This document shows positions 10,500-21,430 of a DNA stretch of 64,000 bases, in pieces. Numbering within the stretch: the stretch's first letter is position 1; the number at the start of each line of letters is the position of its first letter. Origin of the DNA: Solen grandis (taxonomy: Eukaryota; Mollusca; Bivalvia; Adapedonta; Solenidae). Location: NCBI GenBank assembly GCA_021229015.1, contig CM037789.1, positions 29,989,452 to 30,053,451 on the forward strand, read 5' to 3'. A program made the position numbers and the translations under genes. The notes under the pieces are model-generated. The model had not been told where the DNA came from and did not search any database. It worked only from the letters and a program-made list of their open reading frames with translations.

Positions 10500-11350
10500 A
10501 CTGTTGTGAGTTTTGGTACCTGTACCATGACCAGGGCCTCTCAATAACTGAATTCTGGGACTTCTATGGGACATATTATTATAATCAATATGACATCGGT
10601 TTCATAAAACAAAGAGATAGCAACCATAGATGCCTAAGAAAATAGTGTCCCTCTTTCTTCCTCAAAGCCATGTCTCCAACTGTTGCTATAAAAACAAGTA
10701 CATTTAAGAAAATAATAGAGAAATTATCCTGATTAAGCAATCAATTCAGAATGAAAAATAAAAAAATAAGAAACTGCCCAGCCTTCAGTTCTTTCTTGCT
10801 TTGATAGTAAACACATAATTAACAAATTTGATCTTTTTAAAATAGATGATGAGCAATCTCAGACTTATCTCCCCCTTCTCAGGGCTGTGGTCTAAATCCA
10901 AGAAATAGAGTAAGAACCCAAAGTCTCAATATACCTGTTGACTGTTGTGGCATTTACTTATGGAGTTCTCTGCCCCCCCTCAGTCAATTTGTCATTACTA
11001 GTTAGGTTCAAAATTTGCACAATGCACACAGAATCATTTCAATGTCACCTGTGATCTAATTGTTTGTCTATTTGTTTACTTGGATTTACACTGACATTGT
11101 GTTGGTAATCTTGGGTCTTTGTTTACATTAGGCAGGTATATATATAGTTCTGCATCACTGTGATATCACACAAGACATGTGGTATAATAAGACCTCTGTT
11201 ATTGATCATTATATTACCCTAACAGTGGGTCTACCAGTTTTAAACAAAACCAAAGAACATCATATTTAATTAATGAGTTAAGATTTTTTATAACAATGGA
11301 TTGGATGTAACAGCTCCAACCACTCAGCCAAAGGAACTGGTTTCAATTCA
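10500..11350. other. No recognisable gene
   Basis: Unassigned AT-rich sequence; no repeat boundary visible. Confidence 0.5.
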
Positions 11351-11360
11351 TCTGATTATG

Positions 11361-11611
11361 TTGTTGTTGTATTGGGGTTTACCGTCGCTGCGATAGTATT
11401 TCAATCATATAGCGACGTCCAGCTAATTACAGGTGGAGGAAGACCCCGAGTACACAGAGGTACCCGGGTAGAACCACCGACCTACCGCAAGCCAGCTGGA
11501 AGGCTTCCTCACATGAAAAATCCGAAGTCCCTACCAGGATTCGAACCCACAGCGGTGAGGGGCTGAGAGATTTGTAGTCCACGACTGTAACCGCTCGGCC
11601 ACGGCGGCCCC
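11361..11611 (-). mobile_element. SINE-A, full length, with target duplication (type 1)
   Basis: Read on the minus strand: GGGGCCGCCGTGGCCGAGCG (A-box TGGCCGAGCGG), anticodon region, then GTGGGTTCGAATCC (B-box), a body with CCAGCTGGCTTGCGGTAGGT and CTCCACCTGTAATTAGCTGG, the 3-prime CGCAGCGACGGTAAACCCC, and a CAATACAACAACAA tail. TCTGATTATG occurs directly at both flanks (11351-11360 and 11612-11621), a 10-bp target-site duplication, so the ends are exact and the insertion is fairly recent. SINEs are Pol III transcripts moved by a LINE; the tRNA head is Leu/Ser-like. Confidence 0.92.
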
Positions 11612-11654
11612 TCTGATTATGTAAACATTTCAATAAATTATATGTCTTAACATA

Positions 11655-11835
11655 CAGGAAAACCTGTCTTAAGTGGTCATTCAAGAGAATAAGACAAAGA
11701 TACTACTTAACAGAGGTGGCTGCTTTAATGCCACAATAAATAAACAAAACAAAATGCTAGTTTGGTAATATTAAAACTGACCACTATATAGGTTGACCAC
11801 TTAATACAGGTGGCCGTTAAAACGATTCAACTGTG
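11655..11835. mobile_element. Tc1/mariner-type MITE (TA-flanked, AAGTGGTC repeats)
   Basis: Starts CAGGAAAACCTGTCTTAAGT and ends with AATACAGGTGGCCGTTAAAA...CAACTGTG, flanked by TA on both sides (11653-11654, 11836-11837). Inner sequences CTTAAGTGGTC and GACCACTTAATACAGGTGG are inverted. It is the same family as 49119-49304 and appears to be the source of the satellite at 22962-23482. Confidence 0.7.
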
Positions 11836-11999
11836 TAATTATATGATTTATATGCACATGCAGTTTCAAGGATCATTTTCAATTATACTGAACCAAAGTT
11901 TTCCCAGATAATTTCCCTAAAACTTGAAAAATGTGTTCAATATCTTAAATAGGGGTTTGGATTTTTAAGAAAAAATGAAGAATTACCAAAATGCATGAT

Positions 12000-12660
12000 G
12001 TACATGTAGTTTGTTCTGGTGCACCTCAGTTATGCCAGAGATATTAAATATTTTCAAAATGGAACAACTAGAACTAATCATAGGTATAAATAATGGATCT
12101 AAATAAATAATTATATATTACAAAAATGCGTGTATAAATGTAATACACATGAAGGTTGGTTACACTTAATAAGAAACAGAATATTATAATTATGATTTGG
12201 GGTAACTACTTATAATACATCAGTTGAATAATTAAAAAAAATATATATATGCATGACAGCCAATGGAGTTATTGTTTGTGTTTGACTTGAATATACTTAT
12301 AATATTTTGTTGGGGGTGCATTATGTGCAATTTGATCAGGTTAAATTAAGTTCAAGTAGGTTGAATTAAGTTCAAGTTTAAATGGATGAAAAACGCCAAC
12401 TTTATAAGTCATAAGCAATAGCTTTGAAACAAATGATGGAAGATTGAATAAATTTCTGGCACTGAGGGTGTTCCAGAGGCTCTTAGTTTGAGTCCCAGTG
12501 AGCCATGATTTTTCAGTTTCCAGCATGTCATGTTTTTCAACAAAAATGACAACATGCATAATTATCTGTGCCTGAGTGCAAGTGAATTGTTAAAGCTGCA
12601 AGAAATTTTCTTCAATCATTATGAAATGTAACAGCTTAACTTGTAGCCTTAAAGTTGAAA
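12000..12660. other. AT-rich stretch without recognisable gene
   Basis: The 72-codon minus-strand frame at 12341-12559 shows no domain I recognise. Confidence 0.5.
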
Positions 12661-12664
12661 GGTT

Positions 12665-12910
12665 TAAGTGGTAATGTAGATGCATTAGTAGAGAACTTGC
12701 CATGAAAGTGAGGGCTCTTGAGTTAGAGTCCTGGCCCCGTGTTCTCGAAAATACTTAAGTACAAACTCTGGCTTTAATTTGAGTATCATACTCAAATCCC
12801 TATCAAAACTAATGGGCGTAGTGTGAGTATAAGTATGAAAATCATAGAAGAAGTTTAAGTACCATTTTAATCTTTGGGAACACAGGGCCTGGTCTATTTG
12901 CACATTTTCT
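12665..12910 (+). mobile_element. SINE-E copy interrupted by a MITE
   Basis: GATGCATTAGTAGAGAACTT and GTGAGGGCTCTTGAGTTAGA resemble the TAGTAGAG...GGGTTCGAGTC head of SINE-E. The sequence is interrupted after GTCCTGG by the foldback element at 12735-12887 and resumes with CCTGGTCTATTTGCACATTT. Confidence 0.5.
12735..12887. mobile_element. 153-bp foldback MITE with CCTGG target duplication
   Basis: Left end CCCCGTGTTCTCGAAAATAC; right end, reverse complemented, CCCTGTGTTCCCAAAGATTA. Both ends then share ACTTAAGTAC/GTACTTAAAC. CCTGG flanks both sides (12730-12734 and 12888-12892). A worn copy of the same family lies at 30985-31125. Confidence 0.65.
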
Positions 12911-13074
12911 AGATTAGTTACAAAGTGGGGCTGTTACATTTCCTATTTTTCAGTATATTACTGCTCTTTGGATTATAGTTTTTAGAATTCAGAGATTACA
13001 TGTTATTCTAAACTGTTTGGGGTTGGGTTATGTAACAGCCTTTAAGTATCCCTTATCAGGGATTTGTGTACATG

Positions 13075-13300
13075 GTCCAATTGCTCAGTTCATAGAGCAC
13101 TGGTCATGCATGTAAGCAAGGGTACATGAAATTACTGGTTACACATTTATCTCACCTGATTACAAATTTTAAACTTTTATTTCATTTTGATTTTTATTGT
13201 TTATGTAGGTAGGAAAATCTGTCCAGTTAGCTCAGTCGGTTGAGTAGCATGGTGGCGTGTTCTGTCAGTTGTGGGTGTGGGAGAAGTGTAGCTTGTGTGT
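13075..13300 (+). repeat. Two tRNA-like SINE heads
   Basis: CAATTGCTCAGTTCATAGAG (13080) and CCAGTTAGCTCAGTCGGTTG (13222) are A-box-like with GAGCACTGG / GAGTAGCATGG downstream. Neither has an intact B-box, so neither is a functional tRNA gene. Confidence 0.45.
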
Positions 13301-13587
13301 ATGAAAAGGAATATCTGTCCTGTTATTGTTATCTATTCCGATTCCATGTGAATAAAACATCTTTATCGACACCCATTGTCTTTCTTATCTGACAACCCCG
13401 GGTTACATATTTATTGTTGGAACTCCAGGATGGTAGGAGTCGTTGGTTTGAGTCATGCACCAACAGTAGGCACACTTAAGATTTTCTGGAGCTTATTTTA
13501 TTTTCATTATATTGCAGTCTTTTTTGGTAACCCAATTAAGTCAAAGGAATTTGTATAAACAAATCGAAAGTTATATTAATTACTGTG

Positions 13588-13822
13588 TTGACTGGAGTTT
13601 ACTGTTACTGCGACTGTGAGTATTCAAGTTATATAGTGATCGATGTCCAGCTAATAACATGGATGAGTACACATAGGCAGCCGGGCAGAACCACCAACCA
13701 CAAGCGAGCTGCATGGCTTACTTAGATGAAGAAAGTGACACTGCAAGGAATCGAACGCACAAATGAAATAAGTTACGTAATTGAATCTCAGCCATTGTAA
13801 CCATTAAGCCACAGAAACCATT
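13588..13822 (-). mobile_element. SINE-A copy, old
   Basis: Retains GACTGGAGTTTACTGTTACT, ATAGTGATCGATGTCCAGCT, GGCAGAACCACCAACC, GGAATCGAACGCAC and AACCATTAAGCCACAG. Heavily substituted with small indels. Confidence 0.75.
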
Positions 13823-13844
13823 AATTTTTAACAAACCATTATAA

Positions 13845-14090
13845 ATTGATTGATTGATTTTTTAATTTATCATCGAGCTGCAACAGTATTTCAGTCATAT
13901 AACGAAGTCCAGCTAATAACAGGTGGAGAAAGACCCCTAATGCACTGAGGCATTCGGGTAGAACCACCAACCTACTGCAAGCCAGCTGGAAGGCTTCCTC
14001 ACATGAAAATCCAAATGACCCTGCCGGGATTCGAACCCATGCAGTGAGGGGCTGAGTGAGTGTTAAAGTGTCTTGGACACGGAGGTCCCA
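13845..14090 (-). mobile_element. SINE-A copy (type 2, ATTG tail)
   Basis: Carries CAGTCATATAACGAAGTCCA, GCATTCGGGTAGAACCACCA, CCCTGCCGGGATTCGAACCC and TTGGACACGGAGGTCCC. The 3-prime tail is (ATTG)n instead of (CAA)n, and GGTCATT replaces GGACTT, which marks the second subfamily. Confidence 0.85.
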
Positions 14091-14164
14091 TATTAAAAAT
14101 TCATTTATGTTCTACTTTTGCATCATATGAAAAGTACAAAAATTAAATGGCATTTTTTTATTTT

Positions 14165-14182
14165 AATAATAATAATAATAAT

Positions 14183-14228
<46 letters not shown>
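14165..14228 (+). repeat. (AAT)n-(AT)n microsatellite
   Basis: Eight AAT units running into about 19 AT units. Confidence 0.95.
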
Positions 14229-14230
<2 letters not shown>

Positions 14231-14282
14231 CAATTATTGTTATTGTAATGGCCTATAAGTAACCCTAAAAATTAAGGAGTAA

Positions 14283-14350
14283 GTGATGTCTAGCTTATTC
14301 AGTAGAGCATTTGCCCTGAAAGCGAATGGCACCGGTTTTCGGACACATAT
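14283..14350 (+). repeat. SINE-E tRNA-like head
   Basis: TAGCTTATTCAGTAGAGCAT then TTGCCCTGAAAGCGAATGGC, the same anticodon-arm phrasing as at 50140-50212 (minus) and 12665. The B-box is degraded to CCGGTTTTCGG. Confidence 0.5.
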
Positions 14351-14699
14351 ATTTCTCACCCTGATATCATTATTATTATATATATAAAAACTAACCACAC
14401 ACCCAGACCTAATGTTATCTTTTCATAAACTCATAAACATTTAATCTTAAGCATTTTGTATCAAAACTTAAATTTTATTCTAGAAATTAATGTACTGTAG
14501 ACTACCGTCAGATAAAAACAATAATTCAGATTATGGTTCGTTGAAGATCACAATATTATACTGGTTTAAAGCAACGGATGTACCGTTAATGCATTTTGTA
14601 AACAAACGTGCGAATTTGAACAATATTTTCTTCCTTTTACTACAAATAAATCAAACAATTTCCAAATAAAATGTCTTCTGTTTGATTTTATTCGACTGG

Positions 14700-15040
14700 A
14701 TATGAACGTTCGGCTTTTTCCGATAGAAACAAAGCGATCGTTCTTTTCCGATAGGAGGTCAGCTGTTTCCGATAGCCATATCTCGACAGGTAATAATCGA
14801 TCGATTTTTAAAGGATTCCGATCGTTTATCAGCTGTTTCCGGTCGGAAATGTGTTATTTTCAAGGTACAAAATGCACGATATCTCAGCTAATATAAATGT
14901 ATTTTTCAAAAACAAGACATATTTAGAATCGGGAAACAATGCTCTTTCATTATCAATAATAAAAATATATGTAGGATCTATAGTTTTTAAAAAAGTTTAT
15001 GGAAAAAACCGACGTTCCATAAATTCACCGACGCGGGTTT
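14700..15040 (+). repeat. Repeat with TTTCCGATAG cluster, ending in the 29-bp repeat
   Basis: TTCCGAT-type motifs at 14718, 14746, 14767, 14816 and 14837, interleaved with GCGATCG, AATCGATCGAT and two CAGCTGTTTCC phrases. The right edge is the 29-bp sequence (15012-15040) also present at 1-29, so the whole stretch is probably one dispersed element. Confidence 0.55.
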
Positions 15041-16039
15041 GTAAATAAAGATAATACCTCTATACCTAACAAGGAAACGGCTGAGTTGTACACATGTAAT
15101 GTGCTTGAACTATGGTTGTCACCAAACAAAACATTTCAGGGAAAATTCCTTGACTTCAGGATATATTTCCTTTGTTTTGTTCAAGACTTGGCGGTGATAC
15201 AGTTTCAACCTGATATGGCCTGTTGCTATGAATATTTGAAACTGTCGTTGGTTTCCAGTTTTTATTCCTACTTTGATTAACATATTCATGAAATTTCGAG
15301 GAGACAGGAGTTTTTATGAGTTGTCAGGTAATTCTTGACAAAATGTTCAGTTTCCTTGTGACTGTTTTGCTTCTGATGTCTAGCAGTGAGTCAGTTTCAA
15401 AGAAGAGACAGTAGGATTCATCAGTGACTAAATTTTGCACTGACGATTGCAATAAATTCGCTAGCAACATCTTGCCAAGGTCCAGAAGCGTAGCCAGGCA
15501 TACTCCATGTACGTTCGGACGTACAAATTTAAATCAAATAAGTGTAAGTTAAACATGTGAAAAAAATGTAGTTGAAATGTAATAAAACACCGCGAGGATG
15601 TATTTGTATTGTAGACGTTTTTGGATGAGGAAAATATCTAGAGTGTGTTAACACAGGCGATGCAAGTTTTTCAGGTTTCATCATATTTAATTGCAATATC
15701 CCTGTCAGCTCTCCATTGTATTTTTATTATTTTTTGCTCGCCCTCTCTTTCTGAATAATAAATTCATGCCCCCTTGCCTTTCCCCTCAATACAGTAAAAA
15801 GAAGTACTAGCCGCAAAATTCATTCAATAACCAATAAATTTTAACAAGCTTTATTTAGCTTTCGGAACAATTTCAGCTAGAGCTAATATCTTACGTGCAA
15901 AGTTACAACTCATAGAACAATTTTAAAGCCGGTTGGAAACTTTTTTTCTTTGTTCAACAGCACGTCATGGCGTTGATCTTTTAAAAATAGATTAATTCTA
16001 GTAGACATTACTATTTTCGCACGAATGTGTGTATGGCAA
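15041..16039. other. No recognisable gene
   Basis: The 64-codon plus frame at 15086-15280 has no recognisable domain. ACAAATTTAAATC and nearby text look like ordinary AT-rich filler. Confidence 0.5.
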
Positions 16040-16495
16040 GGGGTTACCGATGCACCAATATTTCAGTCGTTTTGAAGATTTGTTTCTTCACGAGACATAA
16101 TATAGTGTAGCCCTACTGCAATAGCACGCGGGGCCTCCGAAGCCGAGAGGGTAAGGTCGCTGACTTTAACACTCACTCAGCCCCTCATTGCGTGGGTTCG
16201 ATCCCAGCAGGGTCATTCGGATTTTCATGTGAGGAAGCCTTCCAGCTGGCTTGCGGTATGTCGGTGGTTCTACCCGGATGCCTACGAGCATTCGGGGTCT
16301 TCCTCCACCTGGAATTAGCTGGACGTCGCTATATGACTGAAATACTGTCGAAGCGACGGTAAACTCAAACAGTCAAGTCAATAGCACTCCGAAGACAAGA
16401 GACATGATACCACACCCAGTCACAATTGTCTGACACCGGGTCAACCCATCTTACAACTGCCCTGTTATGTTAAGCGTCAAGAAAGGTGGTGAATT
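16040..16495 (-). mobile_element. SINE-C copy split by a SINE-A insertion
   Basis: Left part (16058-16127) reads AATATTTCAGTCGTTTTGAA...ATATAGTGTAGCCCTACTGC, and the right part (16379-16495) resumes with AGACATGATACCACACCC, GACACCGGGTCAACCC and GCGTCAAGAAAGG. Joined across the insertion they follow the order of other minus-strand SINE-C copies such as 22014-22245. Confidence 0.8.
16128..16378 (+). mobile_element. SINE-A inserted in SINE-C, 9-bp target duplication (type 2)
   Basis: CGCGGGGCCTCCGAAGCCGA head, GTGGGTTCGATCCC B-box, GGTCATTCGGATTTTCATG, body and CGAAGCGACGGTAAACTC end. CAATAGCAC is duplicated at 16119-16127 and 16379-16387. The inserted copy must be younger than the host SINE-C. 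Confidence 0.92.
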
Positions 16496-17059
16496 TTATA
16501 TTTGGCAGCATTGTGACCAGATATTAAATCCCCGGTTACCAGGAAAATGTTCTAGATAAACACTCGGCTATCGGAACCAGTAGCTAGTTTATTAACGAAT
16601 TTAATAAATTTACAATTTATCACTATCAAGTTTATGGTAATATAACAGCTTTCAAATAATGGCAATAGATAATTTCAAATGAAAACAATAATTGAAATAA
16701 GTAATAGATACATACATTACTTTCAGTTAAATGTTGTGGTTATGTCCAACTTGAACAAAACCGTGTTAAAAGTGGCATTCTAAATAAGTTGAAACTAAGA
16801 TAAAAATGTTTCATTATTAAGAAGAAATAAATTCTTAGGTAGGTTCTCTTGTGGAACCGCCTACATCATGCCTTATTTCCAAAAAATTCGCAGAGCTTCA
16901 ATGTCTAATCTAAAAACAGATATGTAAATCTCCGAATTGTGCTTCCGCGCAAATAATCCCCGCGAAATAAAAGCAGTTTATGAATATGACCAAAGGTTAG
17001 TAACATTAACATGCCTAAATATTAATTAATTTGTTTTTTATTACCGTTGACAAATGACA

Positions 17060-17700
17060 TTCTGGGTGGCCATAGCACCTGGTATGTGACGTCATTTTAA
17101 ACTATCACAAGCAGTATATTGTCCCTATTCGGAAAAGGAAACTGTTTTAAGTATTTTATTTCTTTATTAATTTGAACGTGTCATAGTGCATGAGAAGCGG
17201 AAGGTTTCGCACTACACATTGGCCACTATGTATGTTAGTGCTCATCTGTCCTGCTCTACAGAAATATAAAACTTCGATACGAAAGCACTTTGAAAAATAG
17301 TATGTAAATCTAAATTTCTTATATAGTTTTGAGTTAAGTTCCTCTATACAAATAGACACAAAAAATATAACGGCATGCATTTCATTGGATGATAAATAAG
17401 GCTAGGCACAAAGGATTCTTTTGAGTGATGAACAGTATTTCCTAAAATTCCATTAACATTATTAGTGATGCGCTTTTCGACCTCAAAATCATTATGATCT
17501 TTTTATAGGACACAAGTATTTCACATCGCTTGCGCTATATCTCATTGAACTCGTTGAAGAAAACATAATACTTATTTAAGGCATTATTTTTCTTCTCCGA
17601 ATCGTGGCAAAAAAAAATGCTGCTTGCGACAACTTAAACTGACGTCACATACCATGTGGTATGACCAATGTGTGCAATACATCCCGGGGACTAACATTCA
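17060..17700. mobile_element. Inverted-repeat element with TGACGTCAY arms
   Basis: The left arm (about 17063-17150) contains ATAGCACCTGGTATGTGACG, TCATTTTAAACTATCACAAG and CTATTCGGAAAAGG. The right arm (about 17595-17690) is its reverse complement in the same order: CTTCTCCGAATCG, TGCTGCTTGCGACAACTTAA, GACGTCACATACCATGTGGT. The arms are about 80 bp and roughly 80 percent alike by eye. A single further arm is at 21345-21425. Confidence 0.6.
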
Positions 17701-17719
17701 ATATTTACTAAGAGCCAGA

Positions 17720-18430
17720 AGTCACACCCGGACACTCCCTTGAAAACACATTTTGCAGTTCTCGCTTCCATCAGCCATTGAATCAGACATAATTTAATTT
17801 GATTGCGCCTAAGGGTTGTTTTCTAACAAATTTGTTTCTATTTTAAGTCTGAATGGCTTGTTAAATTTCATACCAAATATCAGATATTAAACATCTTAAG
17901 GTAGTTTAAAAGCAATAAATGACGCCTGAATTTCCCAGTTAAATCTTATTCCTACTCAATTATTCTAAATAGAATAGTTTTCGTGTGCAATATATTGCCT
18001 TTTAAACAGATTTAAATCGTCTGAAACACAATATTCCATGTTTTCAGCGAAAAGATTTGGAAATGTTTATTGATGATAATCATATATTCCACCCTAGAAG
18101 ATAAATAAATATATTTTCATTTCCACGTGAGAAACGAGCCCGGCATTCTTATTGAAACACAACGCCGCGTTAACATAGAGACGGGTTGATAAATAAACAT
18201 GAAGTGATCATAAAAAATTCACTTTTTCACCATGTTTTTTGTAATACATGTCAGTTGTTTGGTGTTAAATCGAATATATTAGCTACTTAATCAGGGGCGT
18301 AGCTTGGTCTAACTGGATGTGTAGGCACGATTTTTACTTGGGACCTATCGGAGAATTTTGGATGTTTGCAAGGTCGTTTGAAGAATCTGGTTGGTTTTGA
18401 GCTCTCTTTTAATGGGAATATGTCCATTTT
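17720..18430. other. No recognisable gene
   Basis: Unassigned AT-rich sequence. AGGGGCGTAGCTTGGTC at 18293 resembles a common repeat phrase (also GAAGCGTAGCCAGGCAT at 15485) but is too short to place. Confidence 0.45.
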
Positions 18431-18439
18431 GTGTGGTTT

Positions 18440-18604
18440 CAGGAGGGCGCCATGGTCCAGTGGTAACGTATCCGATTACGGTTGTGGGTTCGAACCCTAT
18501 TGGAGGCAAGAAATCTTCGTGAACTTCCCGGGTGCAAACTACTGGTTCAACCCAGGAACCGTCGAATTGAATCAGTATAAGTTGTAAGAACTTGTTTCCA
18601 AATC
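18440..18604 (+). mobile_element. SINE-B copy
   Basis: Head GGCGCCATGGTCCAGTGGTA (A-box), then ATTACGGTTGTGGGTTCGAA (B-box GGTTCGAACCC), body CTTCGTGAACTTCCCGGGTG, TACTGGTTCAACCCAGGAAC. A second copy with the same head and ACTGG body lies at 50705-50830. The head lacks a pairing acceptor stem, so this is not a tRNA gene. Confidence 0.75.
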
Positions 18605-18813
18605 TCTCAGCCCCTCACCGCTGTGGGTTCGAATCCCGGTAGGGACTTCGGATTTTTCATGTGAGTAAGCCTTCCAGCTGGCTGGCGGTAGGTCGGTGGT
18701 TCTATCCGGGTACCTCTGTGTACTCGGGGTCTTCCTCCACCTGTAATTAGCTGGACGTCGCTATATGATTGAAATACTATCGCAGTGACGGTTAACCCCA
18801 ATACAACACAATA
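18605..18813 (+). mobile_element. SINE-A, 5-prime truncated, 19-bp target duplication (type 1)
   Basis: Starts within the head (CTCAGCCCCTCACCGC) and runs to CGCAGTGACGGTTAACCCCA plus an ATACAACACA tail. AAGAACTTGTTTCCAAATC is present at 18586-18604 and 18814-18832. The truncation and long duplication are typical of LINE-driven insertion. It landed at the 3-prime end of the SINE-B copy. Confidence 0.9.
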
Positions 18814-18832
18814 AAGAACTTGTTTCCAAATC

Positions 18833-20950
18833 GACGTAAAATAAAATAAGTTTAAAGTTAATTAGTTTACTACTGACCGAACACAATTCTTGATATATAC
18901 TCATAAATAAACTTTACACTAAAATATTGACACTCATGCCTCTCAATCATCGTTTTGAGAACGAACTTACATCTAAATCTATCGTATCGAAGAACTTCAT
19001 GTTAGTAATTTGCATAAATGTTTCGTGTGTGTTTATCGGTCTCTCGACAGAGTAAGCGCTTAAATAAAAGATTAACCTTTCATTGTTGTTTACTTCATAT
19101 TTGCACCAGACACCAAGCCCTCGATCGAAATCACTTTTACTGTTGGCTAAAATGTAATATATTAATGTATTATTCAAACAATAAAGCCCTAGGGTTGCCC
19201 TGTTGACGAACTCATAAATAATAAAAAGGTTAATTTTAAAGCAAAAATAAAAGTTTCGTGCATTAAAACTGAAGCCTTAAAGTTAATGCACAAGTTTCAA
19301 ACTAAATTAGTATTTTTAGGGTCTGAAAGCTAACTATAGTTTAAATTATTTATTTGCTAATTCGCTGCTCTCAACCATTAATAAAATATTTACCCCCCCC
19401 CCCCACCCCACCCTTAGGAGAAAACGATTATTACTAAAAAAAGTAATCCAAAGGCGTGTCTTTAAAAGGAATGGTGTAGCTATTATATATCGCCCTTAAA
19501 ATATAACTATAATAGTAAAATAATTGGTAATAATTTACGAATGTATAAATATTATATATGTGTGAATTACTTCTGCAATAAATGTTACTTCATGTTTGTG
19601 GCAATATACGTATAGTTGGTGGTTTTGCCAGTTCACTGAACTGGAAAACCATTTTTCTGTATTTTCAAAAGAATTACATTGGGATCGTAAACTTCATTAA
19701 AAACACGTTGTTTTTTTTTGTTGTTGGTTTTTCAACCTGCACTTTATTGAGCAGCGTTTCGGCTGTATGCATATGTCAGGTGTAATGTGTTAAAAACAAC
19801 ATATGGCGTTACGTTATGTAATGCAGCTAAACATAGTATTATTTATAATAACTTGACTACACTTTGGTACCATAACAAAGTTGTTAAATAATTGTTTTGA
19901 TCCCTTTTTCGCTTCGTCTTAAGTTGCAAATGTCTGCCATAAAACCTGCTTTGAAATTTTAAAAGTTGACATCCACATGGCAGAAACTGACAGTAACCTA
20001 GAGCGTCCGTGTCGGGAGCGACAAGTCACCAGACAGCTTTTGCTGTATTATTCTTGACACCTTCATCTAATAAATAGCTAACGTGGAACATCACTTTTGA
20101 TGGCCGTGATTGTTTTGTTTTCATTCTAAACATATGCAGCTCACTGGCACTAAAACCAGAATTACGATTTTTGTTCCTCTCTTTTTTTATATATCTATTT
20201 CGATTTTCCATGTTTGTATTTTTTATCTTTTCCCCATAGGGAAATATTGTAGGCACATGACTACTGTGCCTATAGGAAGCTACGCCAGTGATATTTTTCC
20301 ATATAGAAGTGGTAACTAGATTTAGTGTAAAACATTTGATAAATACCAAATGAATGAATAAATTTCTATTAAATGAAGACAAAATCAAGAGTCCTCAACA
20401 ATGCTTAATATTAGCTGTTCTCGGCCATATTTAAATGACAATCAATGATTATAATGATGATGATAATCGAAGGAACATAAATGGTCATATAATAGTAATG
20501 ATTAGGATAAATGATAATGACAGGTTATTTCTTTTTCGAATTCATCAGTTAAATGATTATTCATCGAGAAAATTTCTGAAAGATTTCTTTGTTCAGATTG
20601 AATATAATTTCTAAAGTATGTTTAACTTCTAACTTTTAAAATCACTAGATAATAGTCTCAAGTGAATTAACAAGTTGCAAGAACGGCGCGGAATTTATTT
20701 CTGTCTTTGAATCGTATCTATTTGAATTTGCTGAGGCTTATTTAGATAAGGGTCTTGGCAGAAGAATTATTTGGTTGACTTAATTATTGCAAATACCGTA
20801 TAGCGGGTTATTTCTGGGGGCAAATACTACAAATGATTTGCTGTAAAATTAAACAATATACCTTCTGCCAATTTGATTGCTGCGATCGCAGAGTAAAGGA
20901 GGAATTTATTTCTTTGTAGCTTACCAGATGAAAGTCAAAATATTAAATCG
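18833..20950. other. No recognisable gene
   Basis: AT-rich, with a C run at 19393-19408. Overlapping frames at 20026-20388 (-) and 20110-20319 (+) have no recognisable domain. Confidence 0.5.
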
Positions 20951-20961
20951 CTTTAAAAACA

Positions 20962-21130
20962 TGGCCTCCGTGATCGATTGGTTGCAGTTACATACTAACT
21001 TATTTTCACTTAGACCCTCACCGCCGTGAGTTCGAGATCCGATCAGGCCAAATGAGGACTTCCGACTGGTTTGTCGTACGCTCTGTACGCTCGCGGTCTT
21101 CCTCTTCATGTATATCTTTAATATACTGAT
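20962..21130 (+). mobile_element. SINE-A copy, old
   Basis: GGCCTCCGTGATCGATTGGT head, CCCTCACCGCCGTGAGTTCG B-box region, then GCGGTCTTCCTCTTCATG in place of the family's GGGGTCTTCCTCCACCTG. An internal part of the body is missing. Confidence 0.7.
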
Positions 21131-21339
21131 GTTTTGGAAAGGCAAAGGTATATTTCCTTTGTGCATTACGTTAAGCACAAAAACAGTGTGACATACAACG
21201 TGGTATGGGTAAATGTCTGTAAGATCTCTTGACTTGCATGTCAGGAAGCACTACACATCTGACAAAGACATCATTAGATTCTATGTGTAGGGTACACTTT
21301 TCTGTTTCAAATTAAGATAGAAATAAAAGACTTACGCCA

Positions 21340-21430
21340 GTTATCTTCTCTTATTCAAGGCGAAATGTGCTGCTTGTGATAGTTTAAAAAGATGATGTCA
21401 CATACCACGTGGTATGGTCAGTTTATATAA
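21340..21430 (+). repeat. Single arm of the TGACGTCAY element
   Basis: TGCTGCTTGTGATAGTTTAA, GATGTCACATACCACGTGGT matches the right arm of the 17060-17700 element. The partner arm is not evident. Confidence 0.55.

Noticed and set aside
20026..20388. 120-codon minus-strand frame
   Set aside because: Overlaps a 69-codon frame on the other strand; composition AT-driven, no domain or splice context.
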